Numbered from the stretch's first letter, positions 35,305 to 47,046 are shown. The stretch is 64,000 nucleotides of DNA from Pseudopyrenochaeta lycopersici (GCA_003313425.1 NHZP01000003.1:186001-250000), one strand, 5' to 3'. A program made the numbers and translations. The notes: generated by a model from the sequence alone, not told the origin.

Positions 35305-36994
35305 GTTGTCGTTAGGTGGTTGTAGTGGTGTTGTCGACAGGAGGTGTTAGTGAGGCGTGGTTGAGTGAAATTGTAATCGGTGACGTCGTCAACAACGGTC
35401 CCACTTTGGAGGCTTCTGTGAACGGAAGTCACAAGTTTGTCGCCTCTTTGATCTTCTCTTCAGCCCAGGCAAGTGTGTCCGTCTGGTAGACTGTCTTTGA
35501 TGATGCCCTCCCAGCCGTATTTGTGTATGGGGCTTCGGTCGACTTTTCCTTCCACCAAGTGCCGCTTTAAATTGAGGTCGGGGTCTCGGGATCCGGCTGC
35601 TTCCAGAGCAATGCGTGTTCGATCCCAGCAGTTTGTTTCCTTACCTTGAATTCACCGAAAAGCCCGCACTCGTTAGTGCTGTTCCTGCGTCTGTCTGGTC
35701 CCAGAAATGTTCGGCCGAGCTCCTTTGTCCAGTTGTTGATCTGCGTGTGCACCCACTCCGAGGCAAATTGATCTTATACACACCCCTTCGTGTTACTTTC
35801 ACACGTGCTCCAAGCCTCTGTCGGCGCCACAAAAGCCTCAAAGTCTTGTCTTTTGCGGGGAATTACGCTTGGGAGCAGCTCCGTCGGGATTAATCTTAAT
35901 GTACTGGTCGCGCCAACATGATCGGAAGGACTTTCATCCTCTTATACGAAACGGATCCAGATTAGGGCATCTTGGCCGAATAGCGGTGCGACACAGCAAT
36001 TACACGCTTCAGCTCCGATCGGTCCAACACAGTGCCCGACCGACTGCTGAGGTTGCACCTTGCTTGCACCTCTTGCCGTGCTGATGCAAGCTAAAGGTGG
36101 ACTCTTCGGTGATGCCGTTGCCATATCCTGGTCACCGCGGCATATGGAAGGCTTGTGATTGGATGCGTGTGACAGATGTGTTCATCGCAACCAGTGCTGA
36201 TTGTAGTGTAGCGTGGCTGTGAGTGGATGGCTCGGATAGATCAACAACGGTGTACTTTGGGTCGGCACTCTTCGCGAATGAGAGCAAAGCAGACGTCCCG
36301 GCTGAGCACTGATTGGAACAAGTATTCAGCTCCAAGACTCCTTAATCCAGCTCAGCCAAAGGGTAAGGGGACAACCTGTTTATTACAGCTTTGACGATTT
36401 CGTACTCGGCATCGCCTGGCCGTGCCACTCCATCGTTCCCAAGCAACAGCCACATACCGGACGAAACTCGAAGCGTATAACCCACGCTCACTCTTATGCT
36501 GACTCCCTTCCCCTAGTCCCACAAATCAAAACACAATAAACTCCGTCGGTATGGAAATTAGGCAATGCCTTCATGATCCAAAACAGCGCGTGGTGAGGAT
36601 AAAGTGCACAGTCAGACTTGACGAAGGTAGCTTGACCTCTCTAAACGGACAGCATCAGCAAAAGGACGACGTGTTGCATGAGTAAGCGTAGTTTATAACG
36701 GGCAAGTGAGCTCGTCATCACGAGCCGCGCATGCATATCCGTACGTCTGTGAGACGACGCCCGTTCGCAATGTGGGCCTCTGAAAGCGGGCACCAGTACG
36801 TCGTCTACCGCGGTCTACCGCGGCTGCAACAGGCGAAGCCCGGCATATGGCATTCACATGAATACGATACGATTGGTAGGATTCTACGTGATCTGCCCCA
36901 TGGGGCTAATGTGCTGCCAATAGTGGTAATTAATCTTTGTACTCGTTGTCGCTACATGCTTAAGTTGGAACCTGTCCGCGTCTCGACGTCTCCC
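35305..36994. other. Intergenic region upstream of the P450
   Basis: About 1.7 kb holding the P450 promoter on the left and the 3' flank of the UstYa-like gene on the right. The hexamer CCGAGG at 35758-35763 could be a fatty-acid regulator site. No coding sequence is convincing; the plus-strand frame at 36731-37840 is the shadow of the UstYa-like gene. Confidence 0.55.
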
Positions 36995-37926
36995 TCAATC
37001 TGTAGCAATCCACTTCATGTGGTTGATGGTATTCTTCTCCAGATACTCATAAACCTGTCCATAGTCCTTGCACACGTGCTTCGCATCCCAGCCGTCGCTT
37101 CCTCCCCTATCCTCGCCCGTCACGTCGTCGCCAGGGAATGTTGTTGCTGCGCCCTCCAGCGCAACATCGCCTGCGCACATTATCGCTTGTCTGATATACT
37201 CGAAGCAGTGGTTTATGTGCCACGGCATCTTGATTGGGTCGACCGCCATCGAGGTGGTGAGTGTGAGTTTCTGGATATTGTAGGCTTCGAGTATGGTATA
37301 CAGACAATGCAGTTGGTGAGTTACGGAGGTTGTGTAAACAGTTTGGTTGGGGTAGTCGTGGATCGGTTGTGGGAGGTTGTTGTACTGCGAGGGGTCCTTG
37401 ACATTAACATAGCCCAAACCCTCTGTCCAATCTGTCAGCCAATGGTCGCAACGAGAGGATATATGGGAAGTAATCATATACCTGGTACGATATCCAACCA
37501 CGCCTGCCTTGTCTCATTACTCCAGAATTGCCTCGCGTCTTCTGGTGCGAAAACGGGATCTGGCTTGAAGCTGACAATCTGTTGTGAGAATGTTGGCGCA
37601 AAGCCTGTCAGGTCGCCTGCAAGCTCAAAACGGTGGCTCTTATGCGTGTTTTTCCATCGTCTCTCTGCCAGCAGCCCAACAATGACGAGTAGCAAACCCG
37701 TGTCTAGCAACCACCGATATCCCTTCACCTTCCGCCAAAGCGTTTTCCTCCGCCTAGGTCTGAGATCTCCCTCTGTGTCCCAGTCTTCGACTTCTGTGCT
37801 CGAATCGGAATGGTTATCAACGTTCCGTAGTGCATCGTAGCGGTTGTCGTCCTTCATCTTCGGTTTTGAGCCAAATTCCAGTACCGATAGGTCGTGTGTC
37901 GATTTGTACGGCGCGAATGCAGACAT
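36995..37926 (-). CDS. UstYa-family (DUF3328) oxidase-like protein
   Basis: Exons 37926-37482 and 37431-36995 (50-nt intron with GTATAT donor and CTGACAG end) give 293 residues. One transmembrane segment (about 71-88) follows a basic cytosolic N terminus; the rest should lie in the lumen. The two HxxHC motifs that define the family are present: HQLHC at 187-191 and HINHC at 220-224, followed by FEYIRQAIMC. UstYa-type proteins are proposed copper oxidases that cyclise ribosomal peptides (ustiloxin, dikaritin type) or modify other metabolites in fungal clusters. I looked for a precursor with a signal peptide and KR-spaced repeats in the flanking genes and found none, so a peptide cluster is not supported. 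It could act alone or with the P450 3 kb away. Many ascomycetes have numerous lone members. Confidence 0.88.
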
Positions 37927-38796
37927 TGGGACGGATATAAGTGCTGTCTTGATTAGATATTAGCCGGTCAGAAGCTATATTAATGCACAGGAGAAAGTGG
38001 TGCGCCGCAGCGTGATGTTGTTCTTCTCCTGCGACCAAACATCTTCTGCGACGCCAAGTGTAAGAAGACGCGGACCATGCAACAGGTCTTTCGCCAGTAT
38101 GACGCTGCATCATCTGAGCATCATGAGTGAAGTTAAAATCGTTCTATGGTTGCGCTATTGCATATTTATAGCATTTGAAATGTGTACAGGTCGCACGCGC
38201 TGAACTGGATGTGTGGGCGGAGTTCCTGCTTCGAGAGTCCCACGAAGGTTGGCCTGGTGCCGAATGATCATCAAACATTTCTAGGTAACGTGTCAAAATG
38301 GTTCGACGGGAATTGGATTCGGAAAGCGTCCTCGCAATAATCCTTCTCCGAAAGATACACTGGCAGAAGATATCGTAGTTGGGATGGAGATGATTGCATA
38401 GGCGGAGTTTGATAACATCGGCTACAAGTTTTGCCGACCTGGCCAACCACAACACCAACACCACCCCAAGTGACTCTTCGAATGTCTTTAAGCGTAAGGT
38501 ACACAAGTACAGCACACCACTAAAAGCTATTCAATGGTATGGAAAGGCCAACCCTGTCTCAAACGGGCCCGTTTTCCACTCAGCTTGCGACAAAGAGGGA
38601 GTTCTAGCCTACACTATAATACCGCTGATGATATTGCTCTTCGACGAGCCCCTAAACCTTAAATAATAGACTTCACTATTAAGACTAATCCTCACCACCT
38701 TACCACAGTTCTATCACTCCATGATCCGAATAAGCCGCTGCATGATAGGCTGTCGTTGTGGGTTGAACATAGAAGTTGAGCTGCTTTCCTAAGTAC
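37927..38796. other. Intergenic, no gene seen
   Basis: Contains the promoter of the UstYa-like gene and the 3' flank of the following gene. Short frames (for example 38144-38515 on minus) show no domain or splice partner. Confidence 0.5.
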
Positions 38797-40695
38797 TTAT
38801 GCTGCATGTTCCGCCGCAGTCGGAAGGAAGAGTGTTGAGACGTTTTCATCATCGAAGGAGCCGAGATCTTCTGATTCACGCGTCTGGGGCGCGAAGGTCT
38901 CAGAATTCAATGCTACGTCATAGTTTCTTACGTGCATGTGGTGCTGAGCAACGGAATCGGGATGTCTGTAAGCGACCAGCCGAGGTGAGATTCTACTAGA
39001 ATGAACAAGGCGAGAGCGTGCAATGGCAACGGAGTCGCGATGACCCCGGAACCGAATATCGTCATCGTCAATGTTGGAGAGCTTACGAGATGCGAGTGAG
39101 GCTCGTATCTTTCGGCTTGCACCAGCGACTTGTGCTGCTCGACATTCATCTAGAGCAAGAGGAAATTGCTCTTTCGGATGAGTGAAATGAGCTTCGCGTT
39201 GCAGTTGTGTATCTTCTTCGTCTCTTTCAAGCGCAGTCTCATCTATTGACACTGTTCTGGTAATTGGGGCGCTGACCGGCCGAGAAGGAAGACGTGATGG
39301 GCAACCACTTGTTCTCTGACTGTTTGGAGGTACTAGTATTACCATGTCCTCATCTGCATCGATAGCACAGGGTGTGCGACCACCATCATCTGGGAGAACA
39401 ACGATGGTGGATGTAAAGCTATCAGACGGGCTTCCCCAGATTCCAGACCAATCGGTGAGTTTTGTGTTGACGTGCTCGAGGCCCCGAGTAGTTGTTGGGT
39501 CTACAGCCTCAAAAGTGTGGCTTTCAGAGGACCTTCGTCTTCTAGTACTGTTCATGTGCTCTGTCGGTACATCGTTCCAGATCATCTTATAGCTGCCATT
39601 CTTCGACTCCACAATCTTAATAGTAGTCGTTGCTGGATCGAAATCCCCTTGTCTGTTTGGCTCTTCTGCACACCATGAGGGTGCCATAGCAATGAAATGC
39701 ACATCAGCTCGTGTAACAGCTGGATCTGCCGGGCTGCTCTTGGCTGTGCTTATTGTGCTGAGACAAGTTGGTGCCCGATGAACAAGCTTAGTAGGTTTAC
39801 GAGTATGTAGAAGTGACATGCATGACTGATCATCCGTGATTTTGACAGTTTCCTTTGTATTCACTTCAATTGGCGATATCAATAGCAGTGGCTTCGTACC
39901 CTTCTTCTCGAAGTCGACGGTTTTGATGCGGCGTAGAGCCCGCTTCTCGGTGGATATCCACCTGGTTTCTTGAAATTCGTTCGGTGGTGTATTCGTAGCA
40001 CTTTGCGCTTTCTTTTTGATGCATGGTGTGAGTGGCATCGCTTGTTTATGTTGTTGTGGTTTTGCAGAATTCTTTGGTAGCTCTGGGCCTGGCTTCGCGA
40101 GTATGACTGGGTACCGTTCCATACTTGGCCCATCTTTTCGAGGTTCAACTCCGTATACGTCATTTACAGATGGTATATGTTGAACCTGCCAAGATTGACG
40201 ATGACCATTATGGGTAGGTTTCGTTTGCTCTACAAGCTGTCGTTGAAGGCTTGCGGAGGATATGTTCGGATCTTGATGGCAAGACCGTCGTTCATCCTGT
40301 GAGGGGATCATGAAAAACTTTGTTGTAGAGCAGGATGAGTATATTGAGTCTAGCGCTCCTGGTTGATACTTGACCTCGCCGTGGCTCTCCTCATATTGAA
40401 ACGGGTCTACGAGGTGTGCCGAGTCCAAAGTATATTCTCGGTTGTGACTTCGAGTGGCAACTGCCGTGTCGCTGACTGATCTTCGCAATTGTCGTCGTGT
40501 GTTCACCTTTGGCAGCAGCTCTGCCGGTTCTACACCAGCTTCTCTGATATCTTTCACGGGACTTTTAAACCCGGCTTCTGAGGCGAGCGGATCGTCTCGC
40601 TCGGCTAAAGGCGAAAACAACACCTCTGTGTCGGTTCCATTGCTGAGAATGAGGTATGGGATGACTTTTTGAGAAAAACCGTTGCTAATTGTCAT
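38797..40695 (-). CDS. Uncharacterised, largely disordered protein
   Basis: A single open frame of 632 residues from ATG at 40695. The protein is rich in Ser, Thr, Arg and Pro, with many short basic and phospho-site-like stretches (RRLRRSVSD, RRRRSSES). It has no signal peptide, membrane segment or fold that I recognise. Two short segments look more ordered and may be conserved: KIVESKNGSYKMIWNDVP (about 365-382) and KIRASLASRKLSNIDDDDI (about 537-555). A frame this long in roughly 50 percent GC sequence without introns is unlikely to be chance. A cytoplasmic or nuclear regulatory/scaffold protein is possible, but no role is assigned. Confidence 0.7.
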   Translation of the reverse strand: MTISNGFSQKVIPYLILSNGTDTEVLFSPLAERDDPLASEAGFKSPVKDIREAGVEPAELLPKVNTRRQLRRSVSDTAVATRSHNREYTLDSAHLVDPFQYEESHGEVKYQPGALDSIYSSCSTTKFFMIPSQDERRSCHQDPNISSASLQRQLVEQTKPTHNGHRQSWQVQHIPSVNDVYGVEPRKDGPSMERYPVILAKPGPELPKNSAKPQQHKQAMPLTPCIKKKAQSATNTPPNEFQETRWISTEKRALRRIKTVDFEKKGTKPLLLISPIEVNTKETVKITDDQSCMSLLHTRKPTKLVHRAPTCLSTISTAKSSPADPAVTRADVHFIAMAPSWCAEEPNRQGDFDPATTTIKIVESKNGSYKMIWNDVPTEHMNSTRRRRSSESHTFEAVDPTTTRGLEHVNTKLTDWSGIWGSPSDSFTSTIVVLPDDGGRTPCAIDADEDMVILVPPNSQRTSGCPSRLPSRPVSAPITRTVSIDETALERDEEDTQLQREAHFTHPKEQFPLALDECRAAQVAGASRKIRASLASRKLSNIDDDDIRFRGHRDSVAIARSRLVHSSRISPRLVAYRHPDSVAQHHMHVRNYDVALNSETFAPQTRESEDLGSFDDENVSTLFLPTAAEHAA

Positions 40696-41251
40696 TATAT
40701 TAAACTGGATTCATAGCCGGAGTCAATCGGGCAGTTAAATTAGGTTGATGTTCTGAAGGCACACTTGTTCGAGCGCAGATAAGGATGACTGTAAAGGTAA
40801 AGGCGGTTTAGTGTTTGATCGGGAGTGTTCCAAAGCAGATGTAAGGTTTGAAACCCGTTACTATGAGCCCATTAGCGACTAGCGCTATTGATGCGTTGAG
40901 AAGGAGTAATACTGATGCGTTGGAGGTCATTGCCTTCGCTCATGGCTTCGCACTTGAGAGCGTCGGAAGCACTTTCCACTTCAATCTCGAACAGCTGAAC
41001 AGGTGGGGCACAAAGCCTTCTCTAACGCATTTCTGCTTCGATTTTACGAAAAATTTGGGGCTAGCTTGTTTGCTGTCGATTTTATTGCCGAAGTACGCAC
41101 TGTCGAAGTCATTTCGAACTTGAACAGAACAAGGTAGAAGGAAAACTCTGGGACACAAGGAATTTCATCCAGCTGATTACACAATCAATATGTTCGTTCA
41201 TATATTTTACTCTTTCTATCCACAATCATTGTCACAGCTACATACTATTAT
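40696..41251. other. Intergenic, no gene seen
   Basis: Promoter of the disordered-protein gene and 3' flank of the phytase-like gene. The plus-strand frame at 40848-41123 has no support beyond being open. Confidence 0.5.
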
Positions 41252-42910
41252 CTACAACGGATCAGAGCCCTTTGGCAGCCTGACCTTGAAGACCAAAACT
41301 TGAGTATCCAGATTAAATCCAGACTCGTCCGTGTAAGGGAGCTGTCCAAAGTCGATATATCCTGCGTCCACTATGTCAGCAACTATAGCATGAACGACGA
41401 ATGGATCACACATACCGTTCTGTGTGATGAAATCGTTATCTGAGAACGAGATCAAGAAGTATTCCTTTCCATCATCTTTGTCCTTTTTCCCTTGCTTATT
41501 GTCATCGTCATCGACTGGCAAGATCGCAAAGCTCTCCCACTTCTCATTCAACAAGTTTTCATCCTGCGCACCGCCATTCCTTACTCCGAATCTGTTCAGC
41601 TGCTCATTGTTGTTGTATGATAGCCATGGGCAGTATGTTGCGGGCACAATGTCGCTCTTTAACACGCCGTCATTGCTTGCAATCTGCCCATCAAAAGCAT
41701 CAGCCTTTCCTTTGACATTTGTCGCTTTGGAGATATCAATGACATCGGCATTGCGGTAGATGGACTCGGATTTGTCCTGGCCGTGGCCGGCGCCCGAGTC
41801 GCGGGACAGGACAAGAAACTGCGTCTCTGAGATATAGTGGATTTCTGATTGGCTTGCAACTCTCCCAGTGGGAAGAACTGGTAGCTGAACAGCGTATTCT
41901 GCCTCCAACTCCACCTTTTTGTTCTTGACACGGTACTTAAGGAGACGAGTGTTGCGACGTTTGGAGTTGGAACTGCCGCCATCTTGTATTGTAGCGCTTT
42001 GAAGCATAGTATACAGGTACTTGCCGTCGGGGCTACGGGTCAATGCTTCAAGACCTTGGTTGTTACCGCGCCCAGTAATGGGTTGCTCAGGCGAGATCTT
42101 GACATCCGGATCATAGATGGGTGGCGAGGCGGCACCGAAGCTTTCTGTCCCATTTCGGATAGGAATGAACGCGTCAGGCGTGCGGATGGCCTGGATCATC
42201 TTGCCCTTCTTGTCGAACTGGTACACGTATGCAGCATACTCATCGCTGATCCAGTACGTTCCATCATCACCGAGAACTAAGCCTTCAGTATCAAGGGAAA
42301 CCCGTGCGCCTCCAGGCCCGTCCTGCCCGAAACCATTGCCAGCATCTGCAAGTGTCAGCTATCCACCTATGGAGTGTATTAGGATCATACATTTAGCGAA
42401 CGGAAGCGTGGGGAAACCATTGTATGTGACGGTTTCGGTGGGATCTAGGCCCGTAAGGGGTGTTCCCTCTGGGCCGGTGAGAAGCAGCGTATCCAGATAA
42501 GTGAGCTTGAAGTTAGGGTTGGCAGGTTTCCCAATAGACTCTTCCACAACCTCAAATGTGAAACTAAATTTGTGGATCCTGCTTTGTGTATTTTGTGTAC
42601 CCTGTGTATTCCAGCCACGGTCAGGCAGACCATAAATAATACCCGAATACGTGCCTTTCTTGTCCTTGCTCTTCTTGCGCGAATCCTTATCAAGCGCAAT
42701 TGCACTTCCTATACCACCAATTGTGTCTCCAAATTTGTCACGTGCGTTGCTGGCTAGCTTACCATAACCAGCAAGCTCTTCGTAGACATACTTCTTACCA
42801 TTGCAAGTTGTGACATTCACTGACGCCGAATCCGCGCGAGAAGTAATTGGATTGGAAAGAACTTGACTGAAAGGAAGAGCCAGAAGGCCTAAAGAGTCTA
42901 TGAACAGCAT
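41252..42910 (-). CDS. Secreted esterase-like phytase-domain protein
   Basis: Exons 42910-42391, 42345-41416 and 41361-41252 (introns of 45 and 54 nt) give 519 residues. A signal peptide covers about residues 1-19. The body matches the 'esterase-like activity of phytase' beta-propeller family: early GIGSAIALD and YGLPDRGWN segments, then GFGQDGPGGA, VLGDDGTYWISDEYAAYVYQF across the first splice, NQGLEALTRSPDGKYLY, and RNADVIDIS, ending in LVFKVRLPKG. The 'SDE' and 'GLE' segments are the family's conserved propeller residues. Members are extracellular or wall-associated; proposed activities are phosphoesterase-like, but few have been tested. Both joins restore family motifs, so splicing is well supported. 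A Lys/Asp-rich insertion (DDDDNKQGKKDKDDGKE) is an unusual surface loop. Confidence 0.85.
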
Positions 42911-43007
42911 TCTATAGGTGAGAGCAGAACTGTCGTGTGCTTGAGCAGGGCATGTTGGGGATCAGCTTTCCATATTAATATATGCAGGACAAGGCTTGTC
43001 GTCCGGT

Positions 43008-43017
43008 GGCTTGAACC
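43008..43017 (-). promoter_or_regulatory. Possible Pol III B-box / tRNA-like relic
   Basis: On the minus strand GGTTCAAGCC matches the Pol III internal B-box. About 35 nt before it is a GTGGTCAGAATAGC stretch, weakly like an A-box. There is no cloverleaf that closes properly, so this is not a working tRNA. A tRNA-derived SINE fragment is one explanation. Confidence 0.25.
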
Positions 43018-43890
43018 CAGATCCCAGGCATGCAAAGCTATTCTGACCACGGGATCCAACTTCAGAAGCAACAGGAGAAGAGCACGTTGCCATTTATTTG
43101 GCTGCAGGAAGGGAAGCTAGAGCATAGCCTGCACCTAACCAGCTTCCAACAGTAAAAGCAAATCGGCGCCAACACGGTAACGGTCCAGGAACGCGTGCTT
43201 CGATGACGAGATCTTCAAAGTGTACCAAGATTTGGATTAAGTTCGATATTAGCCAGTAATAGGCGAGGCTGGGGTGCTGCTATCGCACATGGCAGAAGGA
43301 GAGGTTGTGAGTCGCTGAATGGAAATGATCACGCTAAGAGCTACTTACCAGATGCGGAAGGCGGCATTCAGCCCACACTATTGTCGACTGCAACAAATTG
43401 TACTAACCACAGCTTTGGCTATGTCGTCTTATATATGACATTCACTGCAGGCCACTAGAACACCCTGGTTATGGGCTTGTAGGCATGCTGTATCCTGAGT
43501 CGCGTAACTTCGAGGGCTCCAGAATGGAAGTGGATAATGTGATATATACCGAAAGCAACAACAAAGTCATACCATTCAGGATGCTCCAGCCTACATAAGG
43601 TGTTCCAGATTGATGTTATGGACTTTCAGGAATTGATTCAGAAAATGAATGTGCTAGATGTCACAATGATTTGCGTCTGCATCACTCGGTCTTTCTCTGA
43701 TCCAGAACAGCATTTTGACCGTTGGTTATCTGGAGTTCAAATTCTTTGTCTTTTATGAGAGGGTCAAGCTCCATTTCTTCAGACTGGTTGATTGGCTTTC
43801 GGATGATGAACGCGGATGGGATACTGGAAGCAATATAGAAACGTGGTTTGTGGGACCCTCTGCGACACAATGAGATATTCCATGACTTTA

Positions 43891-43910
43891 GCAGATCAAA
43901 TTTGATCTGC
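43891..43910. repeat. 20-bp perfect palindrome
   Basis: GCAGATCAAATTTGATCTGC is its own reverse complement over all 20 bases. It lies in the intergenic space about 330 bp upstream of the glucosidase II beta gene and near no other called gene. It could be a dimeric regulator site or the centre of a former inverted repeat. Confidence 0.7.
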
Positions 43911-44235
43911 GCCGCGTTTGAGGTGAGTAGATATGTTGATTTGAGATGGACAGCGGCTTGGGCGTGCTAGGGACGTCGTTGAAGCATCGCTGGTAAGCTG
44001 ATAAATAAGTTGGTTGAGCATACATGTAGGGTCATAGATCCGACAGAACGTCTGTAGGCCAATTTCATGAAGCCAGGCATCGCTTGTCTCGAATGATAGT
44101 GCTAGGAGTGACGTTGCACGTCGAAGTGAGTTCAGACGGCGAAACGCACGGGCCATGTCTCTGGACCCTCCAACAGCGCGGAGGTTCCAGCTGTCCTAAA
44201 GTTTCAAGTTCCAATTCCTCCTTCCACACGTAAAG

Positions 44236-46060
44236 ATGGGGAGACGACATATATCATCACTTGCATTGCTACTTCCTGTACTTGCTAGTACTACAAATGC
44301 TGCATCAGAGCTACCCCGGCCGCGGGGTGTAGGCCCCGACTGTATGTTGCACTCTCTGGAGCTCCACCGTAGCTTTGAATTGGACTATTTTGAGGGCTGA
44401 CATCCGATTTCATAGTTGCCAAATTCTACAAAGACCCCGAAACCTTCACATGCATCTTCAATCCTTCAATTAAGTTGCCTGTAGCCCGTCTTAACGATGA
44501 TTTCTGCGACTGCCCTGATGGCTCCGACGAACCAGGCACGTCCGCGTGCTCCTTCCTCTCCCCACTCTCTCCGCCACAACCCTCAGGCTTCAAAGCCGGC
44601 TCAGTAAATGAGACACAAGCCCTACCTGGCTTCTACTGCAAGAACAAGGGCCACCAGCCAAGCTACATTCCCTTCACTAACGTAAACGACGGTGTATGCG
44701 ATTACGAATTTTGTTGCGACGGGAGCGAAGAATACGACCGTATAGGAGGAGTGAAGTGCGAAGACCAATGTGCAAAAATTGGCAAAGAATGGAAGAAGCA
44801 GGACGAAATACGGCAAAAGAGCATAAACGCTGCGCGACAGCGGCGGAAAGAGTTGATTGTCGAGGCGGGCCGGTTGCGAAAGGAGGTTGAGGACCGCATC
44901 TTGACTCTAAAGACACAGATTGAGGCTCAGACAATGAAGGTTGACGGACTGACTAAGAGTTTGGCGGAAATCGAGAGGGCAGAGCGGGGCAAGGTGGTGA
45001 AAGGCTCGGGCAAGGGTGGAAAGGTGACTGTGTTGGCCAGTTTGGCGAAGCAAAGGATCGAAGAGCTGACCGACAATGTGCATCGTGTACGCAATGAGAG
45101 GGACATTGCGAGAGGGAAAATTGAAGAGCTCGAGGGCATGCTCAAGCGCTTCAAGGAGGAGTATAACCCCAATTTCAACGACGAGGGTGTCAAGCGCGCT
45201 GTCAAAGCTTGGGAAGACTATGCTGCACAAGAACGCCCCGGGCCTAATGATGCCCTGGATCGTGATCTTGATGAGATTCTGAAGCCAGACTCTGAAAGCG
45301 CTATCAAGTGGGAAGACTTCGAGTCTGATACTGACGAGTCTGACTTCGACGTCCGTAAGTACATGCCAATTTTTTCACATCTAGATACCTTGATTAACAG
45401 CATGATACAGTCTACAAGTTTGAAGAATACCTTCCCACGCCCCTCCGCGATTGGGTCGATGCTAAACTTCGTGACCTACGCGTTGTGCTCATCGAAAATG
45501 GCATCCTCGCTGACCCAACGTCGGCCGATTCCCCTGAATCGAAAGTCGTCACTGACGCGAAATCCCAACTCGACTCGGCCAAAAGGGAGCTTGACAACGA
45601 CAAATCTGAGCTCACCAAACATAAGGAAGACCTCACAAAAGATTATGGCCCAGACTCTATCTTCAGGGCGCTCAAGGACCGCTGCGTAGAGACAGACAGC
45701 GGCGAATACACGTACGAGCACTGCTTCTTATCCAAGACCACCCAAAAGTCCAAGAAGGGTGGCGGCCACACCGGCATGGGTAACTTTGCACGTATCGAAA
45801 TCATCACTGTTGATGAAGAGCTACCTGCTGATGGCAAGGGGCTGGGCAGCGGTAACCGCATTGCCCTGAAGTACGAAAATGGACAGCATTGCTGGAATGG
45901 ACCAAATCGAAGCACCCAAGTTATTCTCGCCTGCGCTGAGACTGACGAAATCTGGAAGATTGTCGAAGAGGAAAAGTGTGTTTATCGCATGGAGATGGGT
46001 ACGCCCGCCGTTTGTGGGGTCGAGGTCGCAGCGCCGGCGGTAGAGCACAGCGAGCTGTAG
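44236..46060 (+). CDS. Glucosidase II beta subunit (protein kinase C substrate 80K-H type)
   Basis: Exons 44236-44341, 44416-45354 and 45411-46060 give 564 residues. A signal peptide (about 1-21) leads into two LDL-A-like cysteine modules (NDDFCDCPDGSDEPGTSAC and NDGVCDYEFCCDGSEEY), a long charged coiled coil (about 125-240), an acidic stretch and a C-terminal mannose-6-phosphate-receptor-homology domain with paired cysteines (GEYTYEHCF, QVILACAETDEIW, KCVYRMEMGTPAVC). The beta subunit binds mannose on N-glycans and holds the catalytic alpha subunit in the ER, where glucoses 2 and 3 are trimmed during glycoprotein folding. The protein ends HSEL, a variant of the HDEL/KDEL retrieval signal. 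The first exon of 35 codons is needed for the signal peptide; the join GPD-FAKFYKD is in frame and family-like. Confidence 0.93.
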
Positions 46061-47046
46061 CGCCGTGTAAAGAAAATCTGTGAGCGAGCTTTGTCACGTT
46101 AGCGTTCTTTCCTCATCCAAGAGTAACGGTCCTGCGATTGATTCGAGGTGCGTTTTTGGGTGTAAAGAAGAAATAGATGCTATGAAATAGGCAGTCGCAA
46201 GAGAAGGCAATTCTCAACAGCGACTGTTCGGACTAGGGGAATCTACAAGTGCTATACATCTAGTCCTTCGAAGCACAATTGGTCGGAACTTATATCTTGC
46301 AGGTCGGAAGAGAAACTCGTTCCCAGCAGCGACTGTCTGGCCCAGTCATGGTTGGTCTTGTGCCGTCTCAGCGTTTTGGTTACGTCATAGGTCATCAACA
46401 TCATGAGGCTCTGTTCACTACAACATTAGATTTCCGGATTTCAGGTTCTTATAGCTTTGTGGTTTGAAATGGTGTAGTGCCGTGCAAGTGAACCAACACA
46501 TGTGATTCAGCCTTCCCTGCAGATACTGCACGGCGTTGCATTCAACTCCACCCCCAAGAGAACACGGCATTTGTCCTTCACATCTCAAGCCAATGAGCAC
46601 TCACATCGTCACACCTCATGACCCACTCTCATCGCAGCACTATATGCTCCGATGCGACCACACTACAAGGCAGAATCCCCCGCTGTCATTGGACTAGGGC
46701 AAAAGGCAACAGCTTGCCTTCTGCAAGGCGAATGATTGCCCATGAGTAATTAGCACATGTGGCAACCTTCTCGTGGTCGTCTGAGCCTGATTAAGAGTCT
46801 AGAGGGTAGAAACTCCGCAGAGCCTCAAAGTTTTGAAGTTTGGGAAGAGGATAAATTCCTAAGGCCATCGCAAGGCTAGAATCATGCGTTTCGGAAAAAC
46901 AACTCATCGCACAACGACAACGGATCTAGATTGCGCAGCCGTGTCTTTCCGCTTTCAGTACACCGGGGATTGACCGGTTTTTCCACGTCAGCTCCCGTCG
47001 AATCGACGATCGCCCAAGGACTATCCCGCGTTGTCAGCCTCGGACA
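46061..47046. other. Intergenic, no gene seen
   Basis: About 1 kb. Short frames only. The CAGCGACTGT decamer occurs twice (about 46218 and 46335), perhaps a small duplication. Some coding-like sequence just before 47047 on plus could be an upstream exon of the next candidate but has stops. Confidence 0.45.

Larger units (their letters stand above)
42911..44235. other. Intergenic, no gene seen
   Basis: About 1.3 kb between divergent genes. It contains a tRNA-like B-box on the minus strand and a 20-bp palindrome, listed separately. The minus-strand frames at 43682-44250 show no domain. Confidence 0.5.

Noticed and set aside
36731..37840. 369-residue open frame on the plus strand
   Set aside because: It overlaps the UstYa-like gene on the opposite strand, whose motifs and splice are clear. 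The plus frame has no domain and is a shadow.
36995..42910. RiPP (ustiloxin/dikaritin-type) cluster around the UstYa-like gene
   Set aside because: No precursor gene with signal peptide and KR-separated repeats, no second UstYa or tyrosinase. The neighbours are a disordered protein and a phytase-like esterase.
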